A DNA stretch of 64,000 bases from Ricordea florida (GCA_949710005.1 OX453273.1:2065322-2129321); one strand, 5' to 3'; counted from the stretch's first letter, positions 23,601 through 34,071 are shown. Notes: a model not told the origin generated them from the letters alone. A program made the numbers and translations.

Positions 23601-25180
23601 AATGTAGAAGTTGATTAAGGTCTCCGATGCCACTATACCGCTATTTCCGTTATATTGTTAAACAGTCTTAGAGTCGCTATGTCTAGGTCCTTTCTTCGGC
23701 AATGGATTCTCGGATGCTGTATTGTTTCCGTCCACAACAAATCAGAAAGCAATCATTATCAAACTTACTGAAAGCTTCCGTCCATTCAAAAAAGAACTCA
23801 GTCATGTTTGTTTTTTTCCTTACTACGTGAAAAATCTTTTACAATCTTGGATGATCTGTTTTCTGTGATTATTTCGACAAGTTTAACGGTTCATTGCAGC
23901 TTTCAGGCAATGAACAGTAACAACTTTACCAAGTTTAAAATTCTGAAGTGCCCTGGCCTTAGTTGGTCAAATTTTATTTCTGTAAGGAAGGAAAAAGAAC
24001 AAAAAATAGTTACACTCCTCTTCCAGAACTCTCTACACCATTCCTGAGATTCAGACGTGATTTGTTGGCAAACAGAACGATAACACGGTCTCTAATTACG
24101 CAAACTATTTTAGCATTTTGGTGCATTCCAAGATGGCCTTCAGGTCTCCTTTACTCATTGTACTTGGGCGACAGCGTGGCTACCATGCGCCTGCATGGCG
24201 CACGCGTCATTGCTTTACGGAATGTGCACATTTCGCTGGGAGGTCGAAGCGGAACTAACCTCGCTTTCATGCATCTATTATACCAACTGTATTTTTTCTT
24301 TTCCCGGCCGACAGATTTCCTAGCCTGGGCTAAACGCCTCCTCAAAAAAACAGTATTTTCTTGAGTCCCCATAGTGAAGAAAGTGTAGCAGTGAAGATTT
24401 TCAACAGATGGCGTTTACAAAGCGTTCATTTCTTTTTCGTGCGCTAAGTGTCCTCCCTTTTGTTCTCATTAAAATAATTAAAGCGCGCGGTTAATTATCA
24501 ATTCGACAGTCTCTCTTTGCAGTCATGTTATCACGAATTGTTCCAATGTGATCTAAGGAACAAGTATTTGCTAAAACCCTTCATGGTGGGTCGTATTTGT
24601 CACACGCTTTATACAGAAACCTGGGCCAATACTACAGCCGGCTTATTAAGAAGTCAACCAAACTTCAGTTAATGGTGTTGTTTGTGGTACTTGATCATGA
24701 CATAGTTCTCTACTAACTATGATCATGAGATGCTTAAAACACTCAACCAATTGCAAAACTGTTTTCCAACGCATTCCTGTTGAACTCAACTAATGAGAAA
24801 CGATCATTAATAAAGGAAACGAAGCTCTATCAGCTAATAACATTAAACTCAAACCTTCTCTTGCATTGGTGGTTTGGATACACTGTTTCACCTCAAACAT
24901 TTTTTTTTTGCGGTGCTTCTCAGTGTAATTGACTGGTAAGTCGGACACTTCAGTTATTTCCGCTGGTGAAGTGTGATACGCCTTCTATTTCCGCCGAATA
25001 CGAAGACTGGTTATCGCTTCATTTCCGCGTGTGTGGTTCAAAGCTACTCACACCGACTCTACACTCTGCCTTGCTGTGATAACATTTTATTTGCATGTCT
25101 TAAAGTTTGTTTTTAGTTGATTTAAACATCATTTACTGACTGCATTGAAAGGCTAATGCAAGAATTTTAGACTGCTGACT
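17651..25180. other. Long intergenic region, no gene recognised
   Basis: Several open stretches occur on both strands (for example minus 22399-22779 and plus 23963-24364) but none has a motif, splice pattern or composition that I can support as a gene. Microsatellites are noted separately; (TA)n lies at 23375-23394. Regulatory DNA for the Gremlin-like gene could lie here, but no element is identifiable by eye. Confidence 0.5.
18519..18562. repeat. (AAT)n microsatellite
   Basis: About 14 AAT/ATA units with one interruption. Confidence 0.9.
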
Positions 25181-25191
25181 TAGTTTAAGTA

Positions 25192-25290
25192 ATGTCGACA
25201 TTGAAAGAAGGACAGTTGAAATTCCGGTTTGCAAGACGAGCCAACGTGGAAGGATCCATGGATAGCTTTCTAAAAGAACATATTCCTTGA
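25192..25290 (+). CDS. Small ORF, 32 aa, unknown
   Basis: ATG at 25192 opens MSTLKEGQLKFRFARRANVE and ends at TGA 25288. Its composition is protein-like, but there is no recognised family and no support from neighbours. Confidence 0.15.
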   Translation: MSTLKEGQLKFRFARRANVEGSMDSFLKEHIP

Positions 25291-25839
25291 AGCGATCAGA
25301 ATCAACGCAATCTTTCCCATTATTATTCGACTGTGAAAGGTTGGAATGAGCTGAACAATAGTTTTAACTACTCACAGTTCTAAACTAACGATAAGGAGGA
25401 AAGCTAATGAACAGTACTCTTTTCTGGTACTGCTTGTTCTAAAGTATACGAAGTAACCTTTTGATCTATAGATTAAACCATTAAGTGTGACCATGCTTTG
25501 TAAAGCCTCTGAACAGCACTGTACTGTAGTACTATTTGTTTTACTATACGGTATTGTTTTAACTTTTTCATCTGAAGATCAAGCTATCAGTGCTGTGACC
25601 ATCCCTTCACTACATAGTGCGCTATTGTGGTATTTTTTTACACTGTACAGTGTCTCTAACTTTTATGATTGGATAAGGCCATGCGATGTGTAAACAACTT
25701 CTAATAAACTTGTCGAACAGTACCGTACCGTAACAACGTGGTTATAATTTAATGCGGCGAGGCTGCTACTCAGCCCTGCAATTCTGTTTGTTTCTAATTT
25801 TCTGGCGGAACCGTTTTATCAGCAGTTTCATAAGTATAC

Positions 25840-25936
25840 TTGATAAAAGCATAAGTATACTTGATAACAGCATAAGTATACTTGATAACAGCATAAGTAT
25901 ACTTGATAACAGCATAAGTATACTTGATAACAGCAG
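25840..25936. repeat. 21-bp minisatellite, about 4.5 copies
   Basis: AGCATAAGTATACTTGATAA plus C repeats head to tail; each unit contains the palindrome AAGTATACTT. There are no spacers, so it is not a CRISPR array. Confidence 0.85.
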
Positions 25937-26016
25937 GAAATGGTTAACAAGACCGCCGAAATAGCAAAAATAATTTAAATACCCAAGTCGCCTCTTCTTC
26001 TGGGCTCGATTACCGG

Positions 26017-26116
26017 TAGGTACGTGGTGTAAGCATCATATAGTGGTTCCCTGTTAGTGAACATATGGCATACATTGCTCTCCATAGCCATACACGATGC
26101 TTACACCACGTACCTA
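26017..26116. repeat. Inverted repeat, 21-bp arms, 58-bp loop
   Basis: TAGGTACGTGGTGTAAGCAT plus C at 26017-26037 is mirrored exactly at 26096-26116; imperfect similarity (ATTACCGG) continues outward. Probably the end pair of a small foldback element. Confidence 0.7.
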
Positions 26117-26479
26117 CCCGATTACCGGCCGCTGTTCGGGAACGGAGCCCGCGGTCTACCCCGGGAGAAGAACAAAGACCGGACGCGAGAGAGCGGCGGA
26201 AATCGAGCCTACTTTTTTTCCTGTCTACTACAACCACAAAAGTGCAAGCAGAGCCAACAATTCACGTGTCGACGATTTCTCGCATCCCATGTCGTACGTT
26301 CAAAATCATGGGTATGCAGTAATCTAACAACATGGACTCGTAGAAAAACAAATCGAACAGTCTTTTGATTCTTACTTATGGCCACTTCTTATTTACCAAT
26401 ATAATGAAATCATGTCGGTAGGTACCCAACCGTATCTCTCTGTGTTTCCCTAAGAACGTCTTGACGAAAGATAGATATT

Positions 26480-26662
26480 CAGATATATAGACATTACGCT
26501 CTCTTGGGCGATCGTTAGATATATAGACATTACGCTCTCTTGGGCGATCGTTAGATATATAGACATTACGCTCTCTTGGGCGATCGTTAGATATATAGAC
26601 ATTACGCTCTCTTGGGCGATCGTTAGATATATAGACATTACGCTCTCTTGGGCGATCGTTAG
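26480..26662. repeat. 36-bp minisatellite, 5 copies
   Basis: Units TTAGATATATAGACATTACG + CTCTCTTGGGCGATCG repeat five times with no visible difference, implying recent expansion or homogenisation. Apparent ORFs on the minus strand are by-products of a period divisible by three. Confidence 0.9.
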
Positions 26663-26700
26663 AAGCCATATTTCAGGGGCGTAGCTAGCGAAGACAACAT

Positions 26701-27150
26701 CTGACAGACAGCTTCAGACTTCAAACAGGAGTGAAGCAAGGATGCATCCTATCCCCCTTCCTCTTCCTCTTGGCCATGGACTGGCTCACTAAACTAACAA
26801 CAGCTGACAGGAAGAGAGGCATCCAATGGACACTCAACTCAGTACTGGGGGACCTGGATTTTGCGGACGACATTGGTCTGGTATCCAGTCTCTTCCTTGA
26901 CAAACAGGGGAAATGGACCGATTAAGTTCACTTGCTGAACAGATTGGCCTGAAAAGGAATGTTGGAAAAACTAAGCTGATGAGGTTGACCTCCACATGCA
27001 ACCATTTGGTTAGTGTCAACAACCAAGAAGTGGAGGAAGTGGATGAATTCACATACCTGGGTAGCAAAGTCTCTACTGATGGGAACAGTGGACGAGATGT
27101 GTCAGCTAGACTATCCAAGGCTAACCAGGAAGCTAAAATCGTCAGCATTG
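26701..27150 (+). pseudogene. Non-LTR retrotransposon reverse transcriptase fragment
   Basis: From 26701 the frame reads through TGVKQGCILSPFLFLLAMDW and LDFADDIGLVSS, the RT finger and catalytic (F)ADD blocks of LINE reverse transcriptases. A +1 shift at about 26905-26915 leads into MDRLSSLAEQIGLK, NVGKTKLM and EFTYLGSKVS. It is truncated at both ends and broken by the shift, so it is a dead copy. The style (FTYLGS, NVGKTK) is that of RTE/CFDP2-like LINEs, possibly the same family as the minus-strand endonuclease at about 29 kb. Confidence 0.75.
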
Positions 27151-27261
27151 GGTAATCGATGTAACTTAGATAGTACGCGCATTCTGATTGGTCAATCAGC
27201 TATCGTTTATTGTGCCGGTAAACTCATAGGAATTTCGTGCGTCTTCTGAATTATTATATAA

Positions 27262-27449
27262 AAGCGATAGACCACACGTTTCTGTGGTTTATAGGCTGAT
27301 AAACCACTTGGGATGTTAGAAGAACACTCGAAGAATTCGTAAATCACTTGCCTCGGCTCGTGATTTACGAATTCTTCGATCTCGGGTTCTCCCAACATCC
27401 TGCGTGGTTTATCAGTCTATAAACCATAGAAACGTGTGGTCTATTGCTT
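27262..27449. mobile_element. Foldback MITE, arms about 90 bp
   Basis: AAGCGATAGACCACACGTTT at the left end is mirrored by AAACGTGTGGTCTATTGCTT at the right; GTGGTTTATAG and AATTCGTAAATCAC blocks pair inside, with a short GC-rich centre near 27355. It has no coding capacity. Confidence 0.75.
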
Positions 27450-27560
27450 AAAAATCTACTACCGTTCTATCACAAATGCCGCGCTCTGATTGGCTACGCT
27501 ACCCACTATCTATTCTGTGATTGATAGTGAGTAGCGTAGCAGTGTGCCCTTGCTAAGAAA

Positions 27561-27653
27561 ATGGTGGCCGCTTCTTCACGTTTTCGAAGTGTCCGTGAAG
27601 AAGATTTAGACAGTTTACTGGTCGAGGCTGTTCCAGAAAATACAAAGTGTTGA
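27561..27653 (+). pseudogene. Start of a Crypton-like/DUF3504-type ORF, truncated
   Basis: A 30-codon frame begins MVAASSRFRSVREEDLDSLL and stops at 27651. A short Ser/Phe start followed by (S)EEDLD is familiar from tyrosine-recombinase (Crypton/DUF3504) ORFs of cnidarian genomes. Only the N-terminus is left, between foldback elements, so it may be the captured start of the autonomous parent. This assignment rests on recall of the pattern, not on a search. Confidence 0.3.
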
Positions 27654-27672
27654 GCGACTAGTAGATTTACAC

Positions 27673-27889
27673 TAAAACAATTAGATTATTTGCTCTCGAT
27701 TTCTATGCGTGATAGTTGTGCGCCCTCGTCAACCATCACGCGATAGAAATCTCGAGCTCATAATCTAATTGTTTAATAGAAACACTCGTGAAAGTTTGGA
27801 AGAACTCAAAAAAGCTGTGGAAACACTCGCATATCGGCTCGTGTTCCCACAGCATTCCTCGTTCTCCCAACTCCACCCGTGTTTCTATA
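27673..27889. mobile_element. Two adjoining foldback repeats
   Basis: 27673-27775 pairs TAAAACAATTAGATTAT with ATAATCTAATTGTTTA, and CGATTTCTATGCGTGATAG with its near complement. 27776-27889 pairs ATAGAAACACTCGTG with CCCGTGTTTCTAT and GCTGTGGAAACAC with GTGTTCCCACAGC. They abut and share the ATAGAAA end motif. Confidence 0.65.
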
Positions 27890-28344
27890 ACTCGCGCGAT
27901 AGAAACACGGTTCATGTTTTCTATTTCTTAAATACTACAACAATTCGTTCTACTTCGTCATTGGTCAAAGTCGCTTTGGCGTCTCGTCAGATACGCACGC
28001 GAAACCAGAGCATATACTCGCAAGCGAGGCCTAGAAGTTCACAGAACACAAGTTTGAATTGAAGCCTATATCACCTATATCTCACCTGAAACCAGTTCAT
28101 CGGAGAAGAAGTGCAAGGCAACCTCACTGAAGATAACTGATTTCGAGAGTTTCCCTCTTGCATGCCGCCAAAATATAAGCACTTTTGTTAACATATCTCC
28201 TGGTTGGCAAAGACGGTCCAAGCTCTTGTCACGTGTTCTGCTAAATAAGCAGTCGAAAACAAATCGCTTTCGACTGGCCTGGGAATCAGGGAGATAACTG
28301 ATAAAATACCATCCAGGTGCAAAGTAAGTCGATTTTATTGAAAA

Positions 28345-28785
28345 AAATCAACTTTCCTTTGCACTAAAAATAGAAGACTATCTTCGAGCTGTCTGTAACT
28401 ACGTCGCATCAGCCTACTCGACAACAAAACTCTCATATGAATCGTCAATGGTCTTGTTTTAGCAGGCTGTCTTATTGCTCTAACGTATGGGGTAATACCT
28501 CCAGCAAAAACATTTGCAAACGTCCATAATTTTGCCTGTGGAATAATCCTAGGTATCACAAAATTTGATCATGTCTTTGCTGCACGCAAATCCCTTGGCT
28601 GGCTAAGCGTCCGATAGAAAATCTGATTAAATACTGTTATTATGGTCAAAAATGTAGAACAAATCAGGCTCCACTCTTCTTTGCAGTATATTTCATGACA
28701 GATCTAGTATTTAAGGACGTAGCACTAGAAATAAGTTACATCTTAACTTACCCAAATGCAGATTATCAACTAGTCAACTCTATTT
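28345..28785 (+). pseudogene. Degenerate LINE C-terminal region, left half
   Basis: Across frameshifts and stops the plus strand reads SNVWGNTSSKNI, ILGITKFDHVFAARKSLGWL and HLNLPKCRLSTSQLYFA, a typical post-RT C-terminal segment of CR1/L2/Jockey-like LINE ORF2. The expected continuation (WNSLPNNIK) is not next to it but at 32265, across 3.5 kb of inserted sequence. Confidence 0.6.
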
Positions 28786-29769
28786 CGCTTTAAATACCGT
28801 CTCCGCAACTTCTAACAATGCCTTCTTCATGACACTGAAGTCCTTTTCCACTCAGTCGTCCTCTGCGTCTGTCTCCTCTTCTACTCTTCCTTCATCGCGG
28901 TCTTGCTCCAATACTTGGAACCTATTTCTAAGTTCGATGCTAAATGTGTTCTTCACTTCACGTCCTCGTCCTTCAATTTTGATGTATCATATTTCACCCT
29001 GACGTTACTCTTTCAAGTTAGGGCTTTCTTTAACCTTAGCTTCACATTTGCACAAACCAAGGAGTGGTCACTTCCTATATCCGCTGATCTGTAGACTCTT
29101 GTGTCTTCCAATGAATTCTTAAACCTTCTGTTCACCAGAGCATGGTCTACCTGATTCTTTGTCTTTCCATCTGGTGAAATCCATGTTGCCTTGTGGATGG
29201 TTCTATGCGGGAAACGCGTCCCGGTTATCACTAGTTCGTTAAGGTCACACATCCACATAGTCTTTCTCCGTTATCATTTCTTAGTCCTAATCCATACTTC
29301 CCCATAACTCTTTCGAAGCCCAGGTTTTGGTCTCCGACCTTTGTGTTCATGTCTCCCGTGATGACTAGCATTTCGTACTGGTGTCTCTTATCTAGTACCT
29401 CCTGCAACCGTGAATAGAACTCATCTTTTACCTGCTCGTCTGCTTCCTCCGAAGGCGCGTATATGTGAATGATGGTTAATTTTATGTGCCTGGAGTAGAA
29501 TCTTGCTTGAATCATTCTCTCACTCAAAGGAGTCCATTCCATTAAAAAAGTCACTTCAGTTTTCGACATTATGATCCCTACTTCCTCTCTATGAGTGTTG
29601 TCTTCTCTTACGGAATAAACCATGGGCTCGCCATCTCTTAGCTGCATCTTCCCTTGACCTGTCCAGTGAGTTTTACTGATCCCCATGATGTCAATATTTC
29701 TTTTGCTCATTTATCTTGCTGCTTGGGCAACTTTGCCACTGCTATATAATGTTCTAACATTCTTATTAA
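28786..29769 (-). pseudogene. LINE APE endonuclease and linker (interrupted copy)
   Basis: The minus strand from about 29760 reads NVRTLYSSGKVAQAAR, then a stop, then MSKRNIDIMGISKTHWTGQG, GIIMSKTEV, IIHIYAPSEEADEQ, VITGDMNTKVGDQ and, after a frameshift near 29250, HRTIHKATWISPDGKTKNQ, VDHALVNRRF and DIGSDHSLV. These are the APE-type endonuclease blocks (GDMN, SDH) of a non-LTR retrotransposon of the CFDP2-like/RTE type. Sequence to 28786 continues into the linker (FSIELRNRFQVLE, DFSVMKKALLEVAETVF). Two frame breaks make it inactive. The N-terminal part lies across the piggyBac insertion, at 31899-32261. Confidence 0.75.
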
Positions 29770-31894
29770 CCCTAAAACCACCAAGTTTTTTTTTAGACTT
29801 TTTACAAGGAATTTTTAAAAAATCGTCAAAAATTAAGTTTTTAGGCGTTTTGTTTGAAATTTTCTGTATTGACAGCTAAGAGATTGATCTTTCAAAAAAT
29901 GAGGTTAGAAATATTATGGCCCCCGAAGTTTTCGTACCACTCAGAGAAATACAGCCAAATAGAACTGAGATTTTCCCTGAATTTTGACTTTCAAGAGCGG
30001 TATTGCCGTTAAATGAAAGCGGGAGCCTGGTAAACTAGTGCCCAGGGTATCCTCAACTCACTAGCTTCAAAATGGCGGCTAATTACGACAGTGGTGAAAG
30101 TGATGAAGAAAATGTGCTAGATGAACTCCTGCAGCCTGATAATGGGGAAAGTTATGACGATGAGGAATCAAACTATCCTGAGTGGACACTTCAGCGCCTG
30201 AAAGAAGAGCTGAATCGAAGAAATCTTTCGAAAACAGGTCGAAAACAAGAGCTGATCAATCGACTGATTGAACACGATGAAGGTGGAGCTGTGATGTGGT
30301 CAGACGAAGAAATTGAAGTGGAAGACCTTCCTGCTTTTCGGAAACATCCTGGCCCAACATTTGTTTTTGGCGAAGGAGAAAATGCCGGAGATATATTTTC
30401 TCGCTTTTTTACACCGGATATCGTTGATGTTTTGGTTACTGAAACCAACCGCTATGCACATCAAAAGGGGGCTGTCAATTGGGTTGCCACTTCTGCTGAA
30501 GAAATAAGAGCATTTCTGGGAGTATCAATTTGGATGGGTCTGAAACAAGTACCAGACCTTTACGATTACTGGTCGAACAGTACAGTTCTGTCGGTTGATG
30601 GTATAAAACGTGTTTTCCCCAGGAAAAGGTATGAGGAGTTGCTCCATAATTTACGTTGTGCTGACAATGCTTCTTCTATCCCTGCTGGCCAGCCCGGTCA
30701 TGACAAAATTTACAAAATTCGAAAGGTTGTGACTATTCTCAACAGAAATTTTCAGAAAAACTGGACACCACATCAGCAAAACGGTGTAGATGAGGGGATG
30801 ATTCCATTCAAAGGTAGAATTGGTTTCAAGCAATATATGAAGGACAAACCTACCAAGTGGGGTATAAAGGTTTGGAAACTTGTGGACTCGGTAATGGCCT
30901 ACCTTCTTCACTTCAGTATTTATACCGGGAAAACTGACAACCCAGGAGCAAATCTTGGAGAGAGAGTTGTCCTTGATCTTTGCTCTTCACTTCCAAGGGG
31001 TATTCCCTGGAAACTGTACTTTGATAACTTTTATACTAGTTTATCTTTAGCAATTTCACTACTTGAGCGAGGTATCTTCTGTACTGGCACAACCAGACCC
31101 AACCGGGTGGGGTTCCCTCGTCAACTTCAGACAGCACGACTCAAAACTGGAGAGAGCAAGTGGATGATGGAGGAGCCAAGGCTTTTTGCACTGAAGTGGA
31201 AGGATACAAAGGATGTGTATGTGCTGTCTTCCATGGCAAAGCCAGGGGTAGAAGATGTCCGAAGAAGAGAGAAAGGTCAACCAGAAGGGGTTGTCAAGCG
31301 GTGTCCTTCCATGGTGGTGGACTACCGCAAGTATATGGGTGGAGTGGATACAAATGATCAACATCTTTCATATTACAAATGTTCCAGAAAGTCCAGCAAA
31401 TGGTGGATGCCTGTCTTTATGCAGATGTTAGACATGGCAATTGTCAATGCTTGGATTTGTGAATGTTTTATCAGGGGAAGTGATAAGTCGAGAAAGCAGA
31501 AAGTATTCAGAGATGAGCTTGTAGTCTCTCTTTGTGGAAAGTTCACAATGAGAAAAAAGAGTGGAAGACCTTCTGAACTCCAAGGACCAAGGTTTGACAA
31601 GGCAGAACACTGGCCCAAGAAAAGAGAGCAAAGAGGTTACTGTGCTTGTGGCTGTGGAAGTCGTGGCCGTATTTACTGTGGAAAGTGTGATGTACCTCTC
31701 ACTGTAGAGTGCTTTGAACTTTGGCATACTACTGCCTAACTGAGGGATTTCAAAGGTTATTCTAACCCAAAACTATTGTTACAAGGTTATTTTCATTATA
31801 GAAACAGTTTTAGAGACATTTTAGAAGTTCTTTTCATTCTCAGGACCATGTAAATATCTTGACGGACCATATGGTCCATTTGGTGGTTTTAGGG
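29770..31894 (+). mobile_element. Complete piggyBac transposon
   Basis: The element is bounded by TTAA at 29766-29769 and TTAA at 31895-31898. Immediately inside are perfect 15-bp terminal inverted repeats, CCCTAAAACCACCAA (29770-29784) and TTGGTGGTTTTAGGG (31880-31894). The interior holds one uninterrupted transposase frame. TTAA duplications, CCC-starting TIRs and a DDD transposase define the piggyBac superfamily. The right end has a subterminal palindrome GGACCATATGGTCC (31863-31876). Total 2,125 bp with no visible decay. Confidence 0.93.
30072..31739 (+). CDS. piggyBac transposase with N-terminal SAP domain
   Basis: An uninterrupted 555-residue frame. Residues 1-35 are acidic. Residues 38-68 (WTLQRLKEELNRRNLSKTGR and onward) form a SAP helix-extended-helix DNA-binding motif, unusual on piggyBac. 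The DDE_Tnp_1_7 core follows, with the expected acidic triad at D240 (VDEGMIPFKGR), D318 (FDNFYTS) and D426 (GGVDTNDQ). The C-terminus is cysteine-rich (GYCACGCGSRGRIYCGKC), the position of the piggyBac C-terminal zinc-binding domain that recognises the ends. It cuts and pastes DNA at TTAA without leaving a scar. The full triad, open frame and intact ends suggest the element may be recent and possibly active. Confidence 0.93.
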   Translation: MAANYDSGESDEENVLDELLQPDNGESYDDEESNYPEWTLQRLKEELNRRNLSKTGRKQELINRLIEHDEGGAVMWSDEEIEVEDLPAFRKHPGPTFVFGEGENAGDIFSRFFTPDIVDVLVTETNRYAHQKGAVNWVATSAEEIRAFLGVSIWMGLKQVPDLYDYWSNSTVLSVDGIKRVFPRKRYEELLHNLRCADNASSIPAGQPGHDKIYKIRKVVTILNRNFQKNWTPHQQNGVDEGMIPFKGRIGFKQYMKDKPTKWGIKVWKLVDSVMAYLLHFSIYTGKTDNPGANLGERVVLDLCSSLPRGIPWKLYFDNFYTSLSLAISLLERGIFCTGTTRPNRVGFPRQLQTARLKTGESKWMMEEPRLFALKWKDTKDVYVLSSMAKPGVEDVRRREKGQPEGVVKRCPSMVVDYRKYMGGVDTNDQHLSYYKCSRKSSKWWMPVFMQMLDMAIVNAWICECFIRGSDKSRKQKVFRDELVVSLCGKFTMRKKSGRPSELQGPRFDKAEHWPKKREQRGYCACGCGSRGRIYCGKCDVPLTVECFELWHTTA

Positions 31895-31898
31895 TTAA

Positions 31899-32261
31899 CC
31901 AATTCTCATTGCATGTTTTGGGTGGACCAATGGCCTTCTCGGCCCAGGGGCGGCCGGATGGCTTTGGCCTCTGTGCGTCATACAATCCCTTGCGTGAGAT
32001 GCAGCCACGGTTTTCCCTCTATAAAGTGGATTTGCTCTGCTTCTGGTTTCTGTGATAGGTTGTTTCTTTTTTTTTATGGGAGAGGGTCATCAACCCTTTG
32101 CCCAACCCCCAACCTGGAGGACCAGGGTATCACTCTTCGTCTGTCCCCTACCTTTCGACCTGTCCGGCATGGGTGACCCTACCAGGAGCATAGCTCCAGC
32201 CGACATAGCTCTAGAGGTCACTGGGGCATGCAAACACCCACACCACGGTAAGGTCGCGATC
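31899..32261 (-). pseudogene. 5' part of the minus-strand LINE, separated by piggyBac
   Basis: The minus strand reads MSAGAMLLVGSPMPDRSKG, RGQTKSDTLVLQVGGWA and further down HAMRIG before the TTAA. That leader is what I associate with the region upstream of CFDP2-like endonucleases. Across the piggyBac the frame resumes (one-base shift) with NVRTLYSSGK at 29760, so the two pieces are one element split by the transposon. Confidence 0.55.
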
Positions 32262-32650
32262 CCTGGAATATGGAATTCATTACCAAATAACATCAAAGAT
32301 GCCACAACTTTTAATATATTCAAACATGTGATCCAACCATTTCTAAGGGTTAGACAGGATACAACCTAATTACCTTAACACCTTATATCTATATATTTTT
32401 TTTAACACACTTCTATAATTAAAGTGCGCGTCTTTTTTCTTTTTTTTCAAATGTTGCCTAGTATTTAAGTTGCCCGTGGGGGGAAATCAATATTCATCAT
32501 AAGCTCTACTTCTCAGAGATTTCCCCGCCACAGTCACTCCTTCCAAGCTGTATGCTTATTATAAATTTAACATTAATTAGATTATTTATTTATTCTTTCT
32601 ATTCTATTTGTAATTTATTCTGTGTGGCCAAATAATAAAATAAAATTAGT
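32262..32650 (+). pseudogene. Plus-strand LINE, 3' terminal piece and tail
   Basis: Reads GIWNSLPNNIKDATTFNIFK and HVIQPFL to a stop at 32369, the canonical last residues of a CR1/L2/Jockey-like ORF2, followed by an AT-rich 3' UTR with AATAAAATAAAAT at 32634-32646. It completes the fragment ending at 28785. Confidence 0.65.
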
Positions 32651-33291
32651 ATATACTAAAACAGTGGATAGTGTTGAAGGTGCGCTCTGATTGGCTAGTC
32701 AAACTCCGAATATCCTGTGCTATTTACATCCAAGCGACCAGCGAGTTTTTCGATCCGTTGCATGAATTGTTTCTTTGAAAACACAAAGAAAGTGACTATA
32801 TTTGGCTTGGTCGTGTTCAAAGGTAATGGCTTATGTTTTTAACCAGGAGTTCCATCTCCACTTAGGTGAATTATATAAATAAATCTAAATAATTGTAAAT
32901 AAATCTTTTTTTGATGGAGAAACGATTTTGGTATAAGGTTTTGTTTTGGCTAGACTGTGCTAGTGAACTCAGTTTCTGGAAAAAAGCTACTCTAGGATAG
33001 GAGTGATTTGGGGGGTTTACTCTAGTACAGGGTAGCAAAATTCAGCTGAACCAGCTCTGGTATAGGCTAAGGGTTACAGGGTTCCAGCGGCACATCCCCA
33101 CCCAGAAATTCCTAAAGTTCTCCCCCCGGGCTTGAGGTGTGCTGGACACAATCCACACTTTACTAGTTTATGAATTTCCATGCGTAACTTAAAAGGCTTC
33201 AATCATAGTTCACCGCAGCAGGTAATTTTTCTCACTTTTGAGCTCAAACAGGTTTCGCTAGGAAAGTAGAAAATGCATCAAACATACAAAC

Positions 33292-33372
33292 CTCTTCCCA
33301 TCTCGTCAACAAAGTCACCAATTGAAGACCCTCAGACACAGTAACATCCCATGAGATTCGAGGAGCCGCCAT
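33292..33372 (-). pseudogene. Mirror copy of PLC-beta exon 1
   Basis: On the minus strand ATG at 33372 opens MAAPRISWDVTVSEGLQ and reaches RWEE|gtttgt, the same 27 codons as the genuine exon 1 at 38282 with three amino-acid changes (T3A, S18L, G19V). Frame, start and donor are all kept, and the upstream promoter-proximal sequence is duplicated too. Only about 17 bases of exon 2 follow, so it cannot make a PLC by itself. Confidence 0.85.
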
Positions 33373-33722
33373 CCCGATTATGCGAAAACCAGCGACCGAA
33401 AACTCTCGTCGCTGACATTACACATACTTAAGTCTCAAATCGGCAATTTAATGATCGTATTTGCCGTCGTGGAATCACAGTTTCGTGATACAACTGGCCG
33501 GTGACCTCCGCTTAGCCTCCTCTGGTTGGTCATGTCATGTGTAAATCGCTGTAAAGCGGCCTCACGAAGCAGTCTGTTGGCTTCCGCTAAATTGACCAAT
33601 CACAAATGAGCTAAGTACCGAATCCATCAATTATTTAACTTGTTGTCTTCTCTTGATCTTTGCTGGCCAAGTTTTTTTAACCAAAATAAAGTAGCTGCAA
33701 AACGTTTCGTTTTAGTAAACAT

Positions 33723-34040
33723 TTAATGATAATAATAATAATGATAATGGTAATGATAATGATAATAATAATAACAATAATAATAATAACTAGAAGGGCA
33801 CTCGGTAGAGCGCATACCTCCGCCACGCCACATATGTACACCTGATATAACACTCATCTGGATCTGAAATCCGGAGTTTAATCCGGATAAATCCCAAATT
33901 TTAATCGATTGATCCTGGGTATATTTGCGACCTTTCCACCAAATTTGGTGCAAATCCGTTGATTAGTTTTTGCGTAAAACGATTAACAGACAGACAAACA
34001 AACAAACAGACAGGCGTGAAAACATAACCTCCTAGGCGGA

Positions 34041-34067
<27 letters not shown>
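33723..34067. repeat. Unclassified dispersed repeat between AAT tracts
   Basis: Imperfect (AAT)n at 33727-33789 and (AAT)n at 34044-34085 bracket about 250 bp that includes GCAAATCCGTTGATTAGTTT and CAGACAGACAAACAAACA, a pattern I have met as a dispersed animal repeat. CCTCCGCC near the left end and CTAGGCGGAGG at the right form short inverted ends. Confidence 0.45.

Positions 34068-34071
<4 letters not shown>

Noticed and set aside
23963-24364. 133-codon plus-strand ORF as a gene
   Set aside because: Mixed composition, no recognisable domain and overlapping open frames on the other strand.
25840-25936. CRISPR-like short repeats
   Set aside because: The 21-bp units abut directly with no unique spacers, in a eukaryotic genome; a plain minisatellite.
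26376-26669. Repeat protein NDRPRERNVYIS on the minus strand, or a CRISPR-like array
   Set aside because: Head-to-tail 36-bp units without spacers, and open only because the period is divisible by three.
33292-33372. A second PLC-beta gene on the minus strand
   Set aside because: Only exon 1 and about 17 bases of exon 2 are present; sequence further left is unrelated, so it is a duplicated fragment.
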